This document shows positions 16,525 through 24,508 of a DNA stretch of 64,000 bases, piece after piece. A program made the position numbers and the translations under genes. Below the pieces are notes generated by a model that saw only the letters and a program-made list of their open reading frames with translations, had not been told where the DNA came from and ran no database searches. Position 1 is the stretch's first letter. Each line of letters opens with the position of its first letter. The stretch lies in assembly GCF_000744815.1 (NCBI RefSeq), contig NZ_JQMQ01000005.1, positions 690,055-754,054 on the forward strand, in the 5' to 3' direction. This DNA is from Phaeacidiphilus oryzae TH49. GTDB lineage: Bacteria > Actinomycetota > Actinomycetes > Streptomycetales > Streptomycetaceae.

Positions 16525-17025
16525 ATGAGCACCTCGGCCGGCGCCGGTGCGCGCCCGACGGAACAGAACAAGCTGACGGCCGCCCGGCACCGGGGCGGGA
16601 CCGCCCGGCCGCAGGTCTCGGTGGGCGCGATGTGGTGGGCCGGCTTCGCCGCCGCGGGGTTCGCCACCCTGCTGGCGCTGGGGCTGATCATGCTGGTCCG
16701 CGGCTTCATCGGACTGCCGATCTACCAGGACTCGGCGGGCCAGGGGGACTCCGGGGTCGGCCCGATCTCGCTGGGCTTCATCATCGCCATGCTGATCACC
16801 ACGCTGCTGATGACCGTGCTGGTGAAGGCGGTCGACGAGCCGATGAAGATCTACACCGCCGTGGTCGCGCTCGCCGAGCTCGCGTTCATCGTGGTGCTGT
16901 TCACCGTCGGCGGCCGGACGCCCTCGCAGATCTTCGGCGAGCTGTTCACCTCGCTGGTCTTCGCCGCGATGTTCCTCTGGTTCGCCCACTGGATCGTCCG
17001 CTGCGGAGTCGGCTGGGCCCGCTGA
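16525..17025 (+). CDS. Four-helix membrane protein (DUF6069-like)
   Basis: A 166-residue protein with a hydrophilic 35-residue N-terminus and four predicted membrane helices at about 37-60 (WWAGFAAAGFATLLALGLIML), 81-100, 110-130 and 140-160. The layout and length resemble the actinobacterial DUF6069 family, which I recall without being able to verify. ATG 16525 follows GGGAGAACAC. No function can be inferred, and it has no operon partner. Confidence 0.7.
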   Translation: MSTSAGAGARPTEQNKLTAARHRGGTARPQVSVGAMWWAGFAAAGFATLLALGLIMLVRGFIGLPIYQDSAGQGDSGVGPISLGFIIAMLITTLLMTVLVKAVDEPMKIYTAVVALAELAFIVVLFTVGGRTPSQIFGELFTSLVFAAMFLWFAHWIVRCGVGWAR

Positions 17026-17078
17026 GGGCCCCTCGCGAACCCTCCGCCCTCGGGCACCTCCGACCGCGGTTCGGTCAC

Positions 17079-17101
17079 GGTCCGCGCTTCAGTCGCGGAC
17101 C
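17079..17101. terminator. Perfect hairpin overlapping a stop codon
   Basis: GGTCCGCG (17079-17086) pairs with CGCGGACC (17094-17101) around a seven-base loop. The loop contains the TGA stop of the leftward zinc-ribbon gene. It lies between two convergent genes and could end transcription from both sides. Confidence 0.5.
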
Positions 17102-17451
17102 GCGAAGTACGTCGTACCGGGCTCGCTGACCAGGACCCGCACCCGGGAGCCCACCGCGATCTCGCCGGGCAGCACGTCGACCACCGTGCCACGGGCCACG
17201 AAGCCCTCGTCCATCGCCACCGTGCAGCGCTGGGTGTGGGTGTCCCGGCCGCCGATCGCGCCGAGCAGCCGGCGCACCGTGCCGACGCCCGCACTGATCT
17301 GCCGCACCAGGCCGGAGGCGCCGCAGACCGGGCAGAGCAGCCGGCCCGCCTCCGCCGCGGAACCGCACCAGCGGCAGCTGAGGTAGTGCAGCGGAGCCGC
17401 CGAAGGCACCGTCGCCGCTGTCCCGAGCGGCTCGATCACCGTCGCTGTCAT
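17089..17451 (-). CDS. Zinc-ribbon/OB-fold (DUF35, ChsH2-type) small protein
   Basis: A 120-residue protein with a rubredoxin-like zinc ribbon (CRWCG...LCPVCG, residues about 27-47) followed by an OB-fold-like region (FVARGTVVDVLPGEIAVGSRVRVLVSE). This is the domain order of DUF35 proteins, which often pair with thiolases or acyl-CoA hydratases to bind acyl-CoA. No such partner is adjacent here. ATG 17451 follows a strong GAGGGGAGG ribosome site. A longer in-frame start is possible upstream but less likely. Confidence 0.68.
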   Translation of the reverse strand: MTATVIEPLGTAATVPSAAPLHYLSCRWCGSAAEAGRLLCPVCGASGLVRQISAGVGTVRRLLGAIGGRDTHTQRCTVAMDEGFVARGTVVDVLPGEIAVGSRVRVLVSEPGTTYFAVRD

Positions 17452-17611
17452 CGCAGTTGACCTCCCCTCAGGCCCGCCTGGGCCCTGGCCCGTCATTGGA
17501 CCGGAACGAATGTATGACACTCAGTTCCTCATGTAAAGGCACTGAGTACCACCGACTACCACCGAGTGCCACCAGGGACCGCCGCGTACCGCCGCGTACC
17601 GCCGATCCGGA

Positions 17612-18334
17612 TCACCCCTCGCCCGGCTCCTCCTCCAGCGCCGCCTCGATCCCCCGCACCACCCGCCACATCGGCACCCCGCGGCGGGCCACGAGCACCA
17701 CCAGGTCGTCCTCCGCGGCCCCCTGGGCCTGGCCCGGGTCGGCGCCGGGCTCGGCCCAGGCCGCGACCACCAGCTCCAGCGCGTGGTCGGTGGCCGCCTC
17801 GATGTCCGTCTCCCCGCCGGAGCGCAGCCAGGAGCGCAGGGCGTGGTTGTGCGCGGCGACCACCGCGGCGGCCACCACCTCCCCGCGCAGCGAGCCGTCC
17901 GGGCGGCCGGCCCAGCGGCTGCGCAGGTAGCGGGCGAAGGTGTGCTCGTACCGCCAGACCACCGAGAGCTCGTAGCTGCGCAGGCCCGGAACGGTGCGGG
18001 TGAGCTGGTAGCGCTGCACCGAGAACTCCCGGTCCCGGGCGTACATCCGCATCACCAGCCGGGCGGCGGCGCAGACCCGGCGGACCGGGTCCACCCCTCC
18101 GGCCTCGTCCTCGGCCGGCTCGGCGAGGAAGGCCGTGATCTCCTCCAGGCAGCGCTCGTGGTCCGGGAAGACCACCCCCTCCTTGCTCGGGAAGTACCGG
18201 AAGAAGGAGCGCCTGCCCACACCGGCCAGGGCGACGATGTCGTCGATGGTGGTCTGCTCGTAGCCGCGGTCCAGGAAGAGCTGGAAGGCGGCGGCGATCA
18301 GGGCGTCGCGCATCGCGGGTTTGGTCTCGGCCAT
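17612..18334 (-). CDS. TetR-family transcriptional regulator
   Basis: A 240-residue regulator with an N-terminal TetR helix-turn-helix (residues about 6-52: RDALIAAAFQLFLDRGYEQTTIDDIVALAGVGRRSFFRYFPSKEG) and a C-terminal ligand domain. I prefer ATG 18334 to ATG 18361, because a TAGATT -10 box lies seven bases before 18334, suggesting a leaderless message. A perfect 17-bp palindrome at 18368-18384 sits at the -35 position, as for an autorepressor. The divergent neighbour (18518) is a likely co-target. Confidence 0.85.
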   Translation of the reverse strand: MAETKPAMRDALIAAAFQLFLDRGYEQTTIDDIVALAGVGRRSFFRYFPSKEGVVFPDHERCLEEITAFLAEPAEDEAGGVDPVRRVCAAARLVMRMYARDREFSVQRYQLTRTVPGLRSYELSVVWRYEHTFARYLRSRWAGRPDGSLRGEVVAAAVVAAHNHALRSWLRSGGETDIEAATDHALELVVAAWAEPGADPGQAQGAAEDDLVVLVARRGVPMWRVVRGIEAALEEEPGEG

Positions 18335-18367
18335 GGCGGGAAATCTAGCACCCGGTGCCATATGTTC

Positions 18368-18384
18368 GGGGTACTCGGTACCCC
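18368..18384. promoter_or_regulatory. Perfect palindrome between tetR and the DinB-like gene
   Basis: GGGGTACTCGGTACCCC has 7-base perfect arms and a 3-base centre. It overlaps the expected -35 region of the leftward tetR promoter (-10 TAGATT, read from 18347 down to 18342) and lies 134 bases before the rightward gene. It is probably the TetR operator. Confidence 0.6.
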
Positions 18385-18517
18385 GTTGTCCGCGCGCCCC
18401 TCGCGCCCCCCGCCGAGCAGGGGCGGAAGAGACTTTCGCGGAGGGCGATGAGTGCGCGGAGCCGGCGCGGTCTCACCTTCAGGAGAGCTGCCATCCGTTC
18501 CATGCTGAGGAGCGACC

Positions 18518-19144
18518 GTGCCCACCAACATTCCGGACCTCGGACCGGCCGCCCGCCGGCTCGCCGACCTTCTGGGCGAGTTGACGGACGATCACTTCGA
18601 CCGGCCGACGCCCTGCGAGAAGTACACCGTCGGCGACCTGGTCGACCACGTCGGCGGCCTGGCGCTGGCCTTCACCGCCGCGGCCACCGAGCGCGACCGC
18701 GGGGCCGGCCCCGGCGTCGGCCCCGGTCGTGACCGCCCGCCGACGCCCTCCGCCTCCGCCCTGCCGCCCGACTGGCGGAAGGAGTTCCCGCGCCGGCTGG
18801 CCGCGCTGGCCGAGGCCTGGACCGACCCCGCCGCCTGGGACGGCTTCACCCGGGTCGGCGGGGTCGACCTGCCCGGCGGCGTGGCCGGCCGGGTCGCGCT
18901 GAACGAGCTGGTCATCCACACCTGGGACCTGACCGTCGCCACCGGCGTGCCGTACTCCCCCCGGTACGCCGCCACCCTGGGCGAGCTGGACGTCTGCGCC
19001 GACGTGCTGGCGCACGCGCTGCCCGCCGAGCAGCGCCCGCCCTCCGGCGGCCCCTTCGGCCCGCCGGTCCCCGTCCGGGCCGACGCGCCGCTCCTCTCCC
19101 GGGTGCTCGCGCTCAGCGGCCGGGACCCGGAATGGGCGCCCTGA
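18518..19144 (+). CDS. TIGR03086-type mycothiol-dependent/DinB-like metal-binding protein
   Basis: A 208-residue DinB/maleylpyruvate-isomerase-like four-helix protein. Typical features are the N-terminal RPTPCEKYTVGDLVDHVGG, with a metal-binding histidine, and NELVIHTWDLTVATG, with the second histidine. These proteins in actinomycetes commonly use mycothiol for detoxification. It starts with GTG 18518 behind CTGAGGAG. It faces the TetR gene across a shared upstream region with the 18368 palindrome. Confidence 0.82.
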   Translation: MPTNIPDLGPAARRLADLLGELTDDHFDRPTPCEKYTVGDLVDHVGGLALAFTAAATERDRGAGPGVGPGRDRPPTPSASALPPDWRKEFPRRLAALAEAWTDPAAWDGFTRVGGVDLPGGVAGRVALNELVIHTWDLTVATGVPYSPRYAATLGELDVCADVLAHALPAEQRPPSGGPFGPPVPVRADAPLLSRVLALSGRDPEWAP

Positions 19145-19223
19145 GCCCGCCGGGAGCGCCCTGAGCCCGCCCGCCGGGGGCGCCCCGAGCCCGCCGGGGC
19201 GCTCATGAGCAGCGAGGGCGCCG

Positions 19224-19253
19224 TTGACTGTGAACCGGTTCAGTGCTTCGCTG
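19224..19253 (+). promoter_or_regulatory. Promoter and LacI-type operator of the lacI gene
   Basis: TTGACT (19224-19229) is followed by an 18-base spacer holding TGAACCGGTTCA (19231-19242), a perfect 12-bp palindrome. The same sequence, changed in one base, recurs at 20438-20449 before the binding-protein gene with the same 18-base spacing. Confidence 0.68.
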
Positions 19254-19260
19254 ACCGTCC

Positions 19261-20403
19261 GTGACCGAGAATCGACCCACCATCGCGGACATCGCGGCAG
19301 CAGCGGGGGTGTCCAAGGGCGCGGTGTCCTACGCGCTGAACGGCAAGCCCGGGGTCTCGGCGGCGACCAGGGAACGGATTCTGGCCATCGCGCGGAGCCT
19401 GGGCTGGCATCCCAACCGGGCCGCCCGGGCGCTCTCCGCCGGACGGGCCGGTGCCGTCGGGCTGCTGGTCGACCGGCCCGCCTGGGTGCTCGGCGTGGAG
19501 CCGTTCTTCATGCAGCTGATCTCCGGTCTGGAGGCCGAACTCGCCCGCAGCGGGACCGCCCTCCTGATGCAGGCGATCGACGGGGGCGAGGGCGACCGGG
19601 AGGCCGAGGAGGCCGCCTACCGGGCCTGGTGGGGCGAGCGCCGGGTGGACGGGGCGATCATCGTCGATCTGGGTCCTGACGACTACCGGCTCAACCTGGC
19701 CGCCGAGCTCGGCATGCCGGCGGTCGCGATCGGCAGCCCGGGCCGCCCGCTGCCGCCCGGCGTCTCGGCGGTGTCGGTGGACGACGGGGCCGGGGCGCGC
19801 GAGACGCTGGAGTACCTGGTGGCCCTGGGGCACCGGAGGATCGCCCGGGTCGCCGGCCCCACCCGCTTCCTCCACACGGAACTCCGCACCACCGCGGTCC
19901 GCTCGGCGACCCGCGAGCTCGGCGTCCCCGAGCCGTGCACGGAGTACACCGACTACACCGGCGAGGGCGGCGCCCACGCCACCCGCCGGCTGCTCTCCGG
20001 GCCGGTCCGGCCGACCGCGATCGTCTACGACAACGACGTGATGGCGGTGGCCGCGCTGGGCGTGGCGCACGAGATGGGCTTCCGGGTGCCGGCCGACCTC
20101 TCCCTGGTGGCCTGGGACGACAGCGCGCTCTGCCGGCTGCCGCATCCGGCCCTGAGCGCGATCGACCGCCGGGTCCCGGAGTACGGGGAGCGCGCGGCGG
20201 CCGAGCTGATCCGGCTGATCGGCGGCGGTCCGGGATTCGGCCGGGAGGTGCGGCTGGAGCCCCCGCCCCGGCTGGTGCCGCGGGGCAGCACGGCGCCGCT
20301 TGCCGAACCCGGGCGACCTGGCGGGCCACCTGCCGGGGGGCATCGCGAGCGGCCGGCCGGCCCGGTGTCGGCGGGAGCGCCGGATCCGGTGGAAGGCGAA
20401 TAA
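19261..20403 (+). CDS. LacI-family regulator of the adjacent sugar operon
   Basis: A 380-residue regulator with a classical LacI HTH at residues about 6-50 (TIADIAAAAGVSKGAVSYALNGKPGVSAATRERILAIARSLGWHPNRAARAL) and a periplasmic-binding-protein-like effector domain (VGLLVDRPAWVLGVEPFF, TAIVYDNDVMAVAALGVAHEMGFRVPADLSLVAWDDS). It has an unusual 45-residue Pro/Gly-rich C-terminal tail. The start is GTG 19261. Matching operators at its own promoter and before the transporter suggest it represses both, released by a sugar. Confidence 0.88.
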   Translation: MTENRPTIADIAAAAGVSKGAVSYALNGKPGVSAATRERILAIARSLGWHPNRAARALSAGRAGAVGLLVDRPAWVLGVEPFFMQLISGLEAELARSGTALLMQAIDGGEGDREAEEAAYRAWWGERRVDGAIIVDLGPDDYRLNLAAELGMPAVAIGSPGRPLPPGVSAVSVDDGAGARETLEYLVALGHRRIARVAGPTRFLHTELRTTAVRSATRELGVPEPCTEYTDYTGEGGAHATRRLLSGPVRPTAIVYDNDVMAVAALGVAHEMGFRVPADLSLVAWDDSALCRLPHPALSAIDRRVPEYGERAAAELIRLIGGGPGFGREVRLEPPPRLVPRGSTAPLAEPGRPGGPPAGGHRERPAGPVSAGAPDPVEGE

Positions 20404-20430
20404 CGGTCGGGTAACGCGTTGTCCCCGGCA

Positions 20431-20460
20431 TTGTCGCTGAACCGGTTGAGTGCTTCTATC
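20431..20460 (+). promoter_or_regulatory. Promoter and operator of the sugar ABC operon
   Basis: TTGTCG (20431-20436), an 18-base spacer with operator TGAACCGGTTGA (20438-20449), and TCTATC (20455-20460) as -10. Fourteen bases TGAACCGGTTSAGTGCTTC-like are shared with the lacI promoter at 19231. Confidence 0.65.
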
Positions 20461-20493
20461 ACCGCGACCGTTCCGCTCCCCCCAGGAGGCGAT

Positions 20494-21816
20494 GTGAGAA
20501 CTCGCATACCGGCCGTGGCCGTCGGCCTCGCTCTGCTCAGCACAGGTCTGGTCGCATGCGGTGGCGGCTCCTCCGGAGGAGGGAGCGCGCACCCCAAGAC
20601 CCTCACCTACTGGGCCAGCAACCAGGGCACCAGCATCCAGAACGACCAGCAGATCCTCACCCCGGAGCTGAAGAAGTTCACCCAGCAGACCGGGATCAAG
20701 GTCAACCTGGAGGTCATCCCCTGGCCCGACCTGCTGAACCGGATCCTCACCGCGACCAGTAGCGGCAACGGCCCGGACGTCCTCAACATCGGCAACACCT
20801 GGTCCGCCTCGCTGGCCGCCACCGGCGCCTTCCAGCCCTTCGACCAGGCGACCCTGGCGAAGATCGGCGGCAAGGACAAGTTCGTCCCGTCCACCCTGAC
20901 GGCGACCGGCGCCTCCGGCCAGACGCCCGACTTCGTACCGCTCTACGGCCTCGCCTACGGGCTCTTCTACAACAAGAAGATGTTCGCCCAGGCCGGCATC
21001 GCCTCCCCGCCCACCACCTGGGAGCAGCTGGTCGCGGACGCCAAGAGGCTGACCAACCCGGCCAAGGGGCAGTACGGGGTCACCGTCGAGGGCGCCAGCT
21101 ACACCGAGAACGCCCACTTCGCCTTCATGTTCGGCAAGCAGCACGGGGCCTCGGTCTTCGACGGCTCCAAGCCGGCCTTCGACTCGGCCCAGATGGTCGC
21201 CGGGGTGAAGCAGTACCTGGACCTGATGTCCTCGGACAAGGTGGTCAACCCGGCGGACGCCGAGTACTCCACCGACCCGCAGGTCTTCAGCGAGTTCGCC
21301 AACAACAAGGCCGCCATGGTGATGTTCCAGGGCAACGCCGAGAACTCGCTCACCCAGGACGGAATGGTCAGCGGCAAGGACTACGGCGTCGTGCCGATCC
21401 CGTTCCCCAGCCCGATGCCGGCCGGCGGCCAGAAGGTCAACAGCCACATCGCCGGGATCAACATCGGCGTCTTCAAGAACAGCGGCAACGAGGACGGCGC
21501 GCTCAAGCTGGTGAAGTTCCTGACCAGCCAGGCCGAGCAGACCGCGCTCAACGCCAAGTACCACACCCTGCCGGTGGTCACCGCCGCCTACAGCGACAAG
21601 GCGTTCCAGACCCCCGACATCAAGGTCTTCCAGCAGGTGCTCGCGCAGACCGCGCAGACCATGCCGATGATCGCGCAGGAGTCGCAGTTCGAGACCACGG
21701 TGGGCACCGCCCTGAAGTCCCTGATGGCGGACGCCGCCACCGGCAAGACGGTCAGTGACGCGGACATCAAGGCCAAGCTCTCCGCCGCCAACCAGCAGAT
21801 GGCAACCGGCGGATGA
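20494..21816 (+). CDS. Sugar ABC transporter substrate-binding lipoprotein
   Basis: A 440-residue family-1 solute-binding protein. A lipoprotein signal peptide ends at the lipobox LVAC (near residue 18), followed by GGGSSGGG. The mature part has the expected LTYWASNQGTSIQNDQQIL and DVLNIGNTWSASLAATGAF segments. It captures an oligosaccharide or polyol outside the cell. GTG 20494 has a CCAGGAGG ribosome site. The preceding operator places it under the LacI regulator, and its stop overlaps the next gene (ATGA). Confidence 0.9.
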   Translation: MRTRIPAVAVGLALLSTGLVACGGGSSGGGSAHPKTLTYWASNQGTSIQNDQQILTPELKKFTQQTGIKVNLEVIPWPDLLNRILTATSSGNGPDVLNIGNTWSASLAATGAFQPFDQATLAKIGGKDKFVPSTLTATGASGQTPDFVPLYGLAYGLFYNKKMFAQAGIASPPTTWEQLVADAKRLTNPAKGQYGVTVEGASYTENAHFAFMFGKQHGASVFDGSKPAFDSAQMVAGVKQYLDLMSSDKVVNPADAEYSTDPQVFSEFANNKAAMVMFQGNAENSLTQDGMVSGKDYGVVPIPFPSPMPAGGQKVNSHIAGINIGVFKNSGNEDGALKLVKFLTSQAEQTALNAKYHTLPVVTAAYSDKAFQTPDIKVFQQVLAQTAQTMPMIAQESQFETTVGTALKSLMADAATGKTVSDADIKAKLSAANQQMATGG

Positions 21817-22829
21817 TGAGCGGACTGCGTACCCCGACCGCCCCGGCGGCTCCCTCCGGGGCCGCCGGGTCCCGGCGGAACGGCGGCGGCCGGCCGCGGC
21901 GGCGGATCAGCGCGCGGCTCTTCCCGTACCTCCTGCTGATCCCCGCGGTGCTCGCCGAGCTGCTGGTGCACATCATCCCGATGGTGACCGGCGTCTGGGT
22001 GAGCCTGCGCGAACTGACCCAGTTCTTCATCCGCAACTGGTCCCAGGCGCCGTTCGCCGGGCTCGCCAACTACCGGGTGGCGGTGGACTTCTCCGCTCCG
22101 GTGGGCAACGCCCTGCTGCACTCCTTCCTGATCACCGCGGCGGTCAGCGCGCTGGCGGTGGCCGGCGCCTGGCTGCTCGGCACCCTGGCGGCGCTCTCGC
22201 TCAGCGGCCCGACCTTCCGCGGCCGCGGCACCCTGCGCTCGCTCTTCCTGGTGCCGTACGCGCTGCCGATGTTCACCGCCGTGATGACCTGGTCCTTCAT
22301 GCTGCAGCACAGCACGGGGATGGTGAACCATGTGCTGGTCGACGACCTCCACCTGTTCTCCAAGGCGCCGTTCTGGCTGGTCGGCGGGAACAGCTTCTGG
22401 TCGCTGCTGATCGTGATGGTCTGGCGGACCTGGCCGTTCGCCTTCCTGACCCTCACCGCCGGACTCCAGTCCATCCCCGGCGACCTCTACGAGGCGGCGG
22501 CGATCGACGGGGCCGGCCCCTTCCAGCGGTTCCGGGCGGTGACCCTGCCGATGCTGCGGCCGGTGAACGGCGTGCTGGTGCTGGTCCTCTTCCTGTGGTC
22601 GTTCAACGACTTCACCACCCCGTACGTGCTCTTCGGGGCGACCGCGCCGGCCCAGGCCGACCTGATCTCACTGCACATCTACAACGCCTCCTTCATCACC
22701 TGGAACTTCGGCCTCGGGTCCGCGATGTCCGTACTGATGCTGGTATTCCTGCTGGTGGTCACGCTGATCTACCTCGGCCTGACCCGGATCGGCTCCTCCG
22801 GCCGGGAGGGAGGTGGCCGCCGTGCGTGA
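21813..22829 (+). CDS. Sugar ABC transporter permease (MalF-type)
   Basis: A 338-residue inner-membrane protein with a 35-residue cytosolic N-terminus and six or more helices. The EAA loop is EAAAIDGAGPFQRFRAVTLPMLRP, near residue 230. It overlaps the binding-protein gene by four bases and forms the channel with the following permease. No ATPase is encoded nearby, so a shared ATPase such as MsiK is expected, as for streptomycete sugar transporters. Confidence 0.9.
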   Translation: MMSGLRTPTAPAAPSGAAGSRRNGGGRPRRRISARLFPYLLLIPAVLAELLVHIIPMVTGVWVSLRELTQFFIRNWSQAPFAGLANYRVAVDFSAPVGNALLHSFLITAAVSALAVAGAWLLGTLAALSLSGPTFRGRGTLRSLFLVPYALPMFTAVMTWSFMLQHSTGMVNHVLVDDLHLFSKAPFWLVGGNSFWSLLIVMVWRTWPFAFLTLTAGLQSIPGDLYEAAAIDGAGPFQRFRAVTLPMLRPVNGVLVLVLFLWSFNDFTTPYVLFGATAPAQADLISLHIYNASFITWNFGLGSAMSVLMLVFLLVVTLIYLGLTRIGSSGREGGGRRA

Positions 22830-23664
22830 CCCGGCCTGGGTGCGGTGGGGGCGGAGGACCGTCCTCACCCTCCTCACCCTGTTCACCGTGGTGCCGGTGT
22901 ACGTGATGCTGGTGTCCTCGGTGAAACCGCTCAAGGACGTGCAGTCCGCGTTCACCTGGCTGCCCACCCACATCACCCTCTCCCCGTTCGTGGAGATGTG
23001 GCAGACCGTCCCGCTCGCCCAGTACTTCGTGAACAGCGCCATCGTCGCGGTCTGCTCGACGGTGCTCTCGGTGGCCTTCGCGATCCTGGCGGCGTACGCG
23101 GTGAGCCGGTACCGGTTCGTCGGCCGCGGCGGGTTCCTCACCGCGGCGCTCTCCACCCAGATGTTCCCGGGGATCCTCTTCCTGCTGCCGCTCTTCCTGA
23201 TCTACGTCAACATCGACCGGGCCACCGGGCTCAACCTCTACGGCTCCCGGACCGGCCTCGTCATCACCTATCTGACCTTCTCGCTGCCGTTCGCGATCTG
23301 GCTGCTGGCCGGCTACTTCGACACCATCCCCCGGGACCTGGACGAGGCCGCGCTGGTCGACGGCTCGGGCCCGCTGGGCGCGCTGATCAGGGTGATCCTG
23401 CCGGCCGCCATGCCGGGGGTGATCGCGGTGGCGGTCTACAGCTTCATGACCGCCTGGGGCGAGGTGCTCTTCGCCTCGGTTCTGACGACCGATCAGACCC
23501 GTACCCTCGCCGTCGGCCTGAGGGCCTACGCGAGCCAGGCGAACGTCTACTGGAACCAGGTGATGGCCGCCTCGCTGGTGGTCAGCATCCCGGTGGTGGT
23601 CGGCTTCCTGCTCCTCCAGCGCGCGCTGGTGCAGGGGTTGACCGCGGGCGCGGTCAAGACCTGA
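22822..23664 (+). CDS. Sugar ABC transporter permease (MalG-type)
   Basis: A 280-residue permease with six helices and EAA loop EAALVDGSGPLGALIRVILPAAMPG (near residue 170). I chose GTG 22822 (GGGAGGGAGG nine bases upstream) over GTG 22813, which lies inside the ribosome site. It overlaps the MalF-type gene by eight bases. With its partner it forms the transmembrane channel. Confidence 0.9.
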   Translation: MRDPAWVRWGRRTVLTLLTLFTVVPVYVMLVSSVKPLKDVQSAFTWLPTHITLSPFVEMWQTVPLAQYFVNSAIVAVCSTVLSVAFAILAAYAVSRYRFVGRGGFLTAALSTQMFPGILFLLPLFLIYVNIDRATGLNLYGSRTGLVITYLTFSLPFAIWLLAGYFDTIPRDLDEAALVDGSGPLGALIRVILPAAMPGVIAVAVYSFMTAWGEVLFASVLTTDQTRTLAVGLRAYASQANVYWNQVMAASLVVSIPVVVGFLLLQRALVQGLTAGAVKT

Positions 23665-23689
23665 CCGCGCCCCCTTTGCTCCACACCGA

Positions 23690-23715
23690 GAACGTACCGG
23701 GAACGTACCGGGTAC
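23690..23715 (+). repeat. Tandem GAACGTACCGG repeat before the isomerase gene
   Basis: Two copies of GAACGTACCGG lie head to tail, then GTACG, in the 79-base gap between the permease and isomerase genes. The part GTACCGGGAACGTACCGGGTAC is partly symmetric and could be a secondary operator. Confidence 0.4.
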
Positions 23716-23743
23716 GACCGAGTAAGACAGTCGAGGAGGCTGT

Positions 23744-24508
23744 ATGCCCGCCGGACAGCTGCTGTCCGTCCAGCTGTGGTCGCTGCGCGAGCTGTGTGAG
23801 AAGGACCGGGACGAGGCCCTGCGCCGCGTCGCCGCCTTCGGCTACACCGCCGTGGAGCCCTTCAGGCCCGCCGAGGACCCGGAGGGATTCCGGGCCCTGG
23901 CCGACGAGTTGGGCCTGGCCGTGCCCAGCGTCCACGCCGGGGCGATGATCCGGGAGGCCGAGCGCGAGGAGATGTTCGAGGCCGCCAAGGTGCTCGGCGC
24001 GGAGCTCGCCGTGGTCCCGGCCGGGATCCCGCACGAGGACTTCTCCTCCCCCGAGGCCCTGGACCGGGCCGCCGAACTGCTCAACTCCATCGCCGAGGCG
24101 GCCCGCCCGCACGGCCTCCGGATCGGCTACCACAACCACTGGTGGGAGTTCGAGGGGAAGGTACCGGGCCCCGACGGCGAGCCGCAGTTCGGCCTGGAGG
24201 CGCTGGCCGACCGGCTCGACCCGGAGGTCGTCCTGGAGATCGACACCTACTGGGCGGCGGTCGGCGGCGCCGACGTGCCGGCCCTCCTCGGCCGGCTCGG
24301 CGACCGGGTGGCCGCCGTGCACGTCAAGGACGGTCCGCTGGTCAAGGGCGAGCCGCACACCGCCCTCGGCGAGGGCCGGATGCCGCTGGACGAGATCCTC
24401 GCGGCCACCCCGGCGGACGCCCTGCGGGTGGTCGAACTGGACGACTGCGCGGGCGGGTTGACCGGCATGCTGAACGCGGTCGAGGCGAGCCGGCGGTACT
24501 TCGGATGA
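23744..24508 (+). CDS. Sugar phosphate isomerase/epimerase family TIM barrel
   Basis: A 254-residue xylose-isomerase-like barrel. Metal-site motifs are visible: GYHNHWWEF (His, Glu), EIDTYWA, and AVHVKDGP with the terminal VELDDCAG. It probably isomerises or epimerises the imported sugar or polyol derivative. ATG 23744 follows GAGGAGG. Together with the overlapping Gfo/Idh/MocA gene it resembles inositol- or pseudosugar-type catabolic pairs, but the exact substrate is not given by sequence. Confidence 0.84.
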   Translation: MPAGQLLSVQLWSLRELCEKDRDEALRRVAAFGYTAVEPFRPAEDPEGFRALADELGLAVPSVHAGAMIREAEREEMFEAAKVLGAELAVVPAGIPHEDFSSPEALDRAAELLNSIAEAARPHGLRIGYHNHWWEFEGKVPGPDGEPQFGLEALADRLDPEVVLEIDTYWAAVGGADVPALLGRLGDRVAAVHVKDGPLVKGEPHTALGEGRMPLDEILAATPADALRVVELDDCAGGLTGMLNAVEASRRYFG

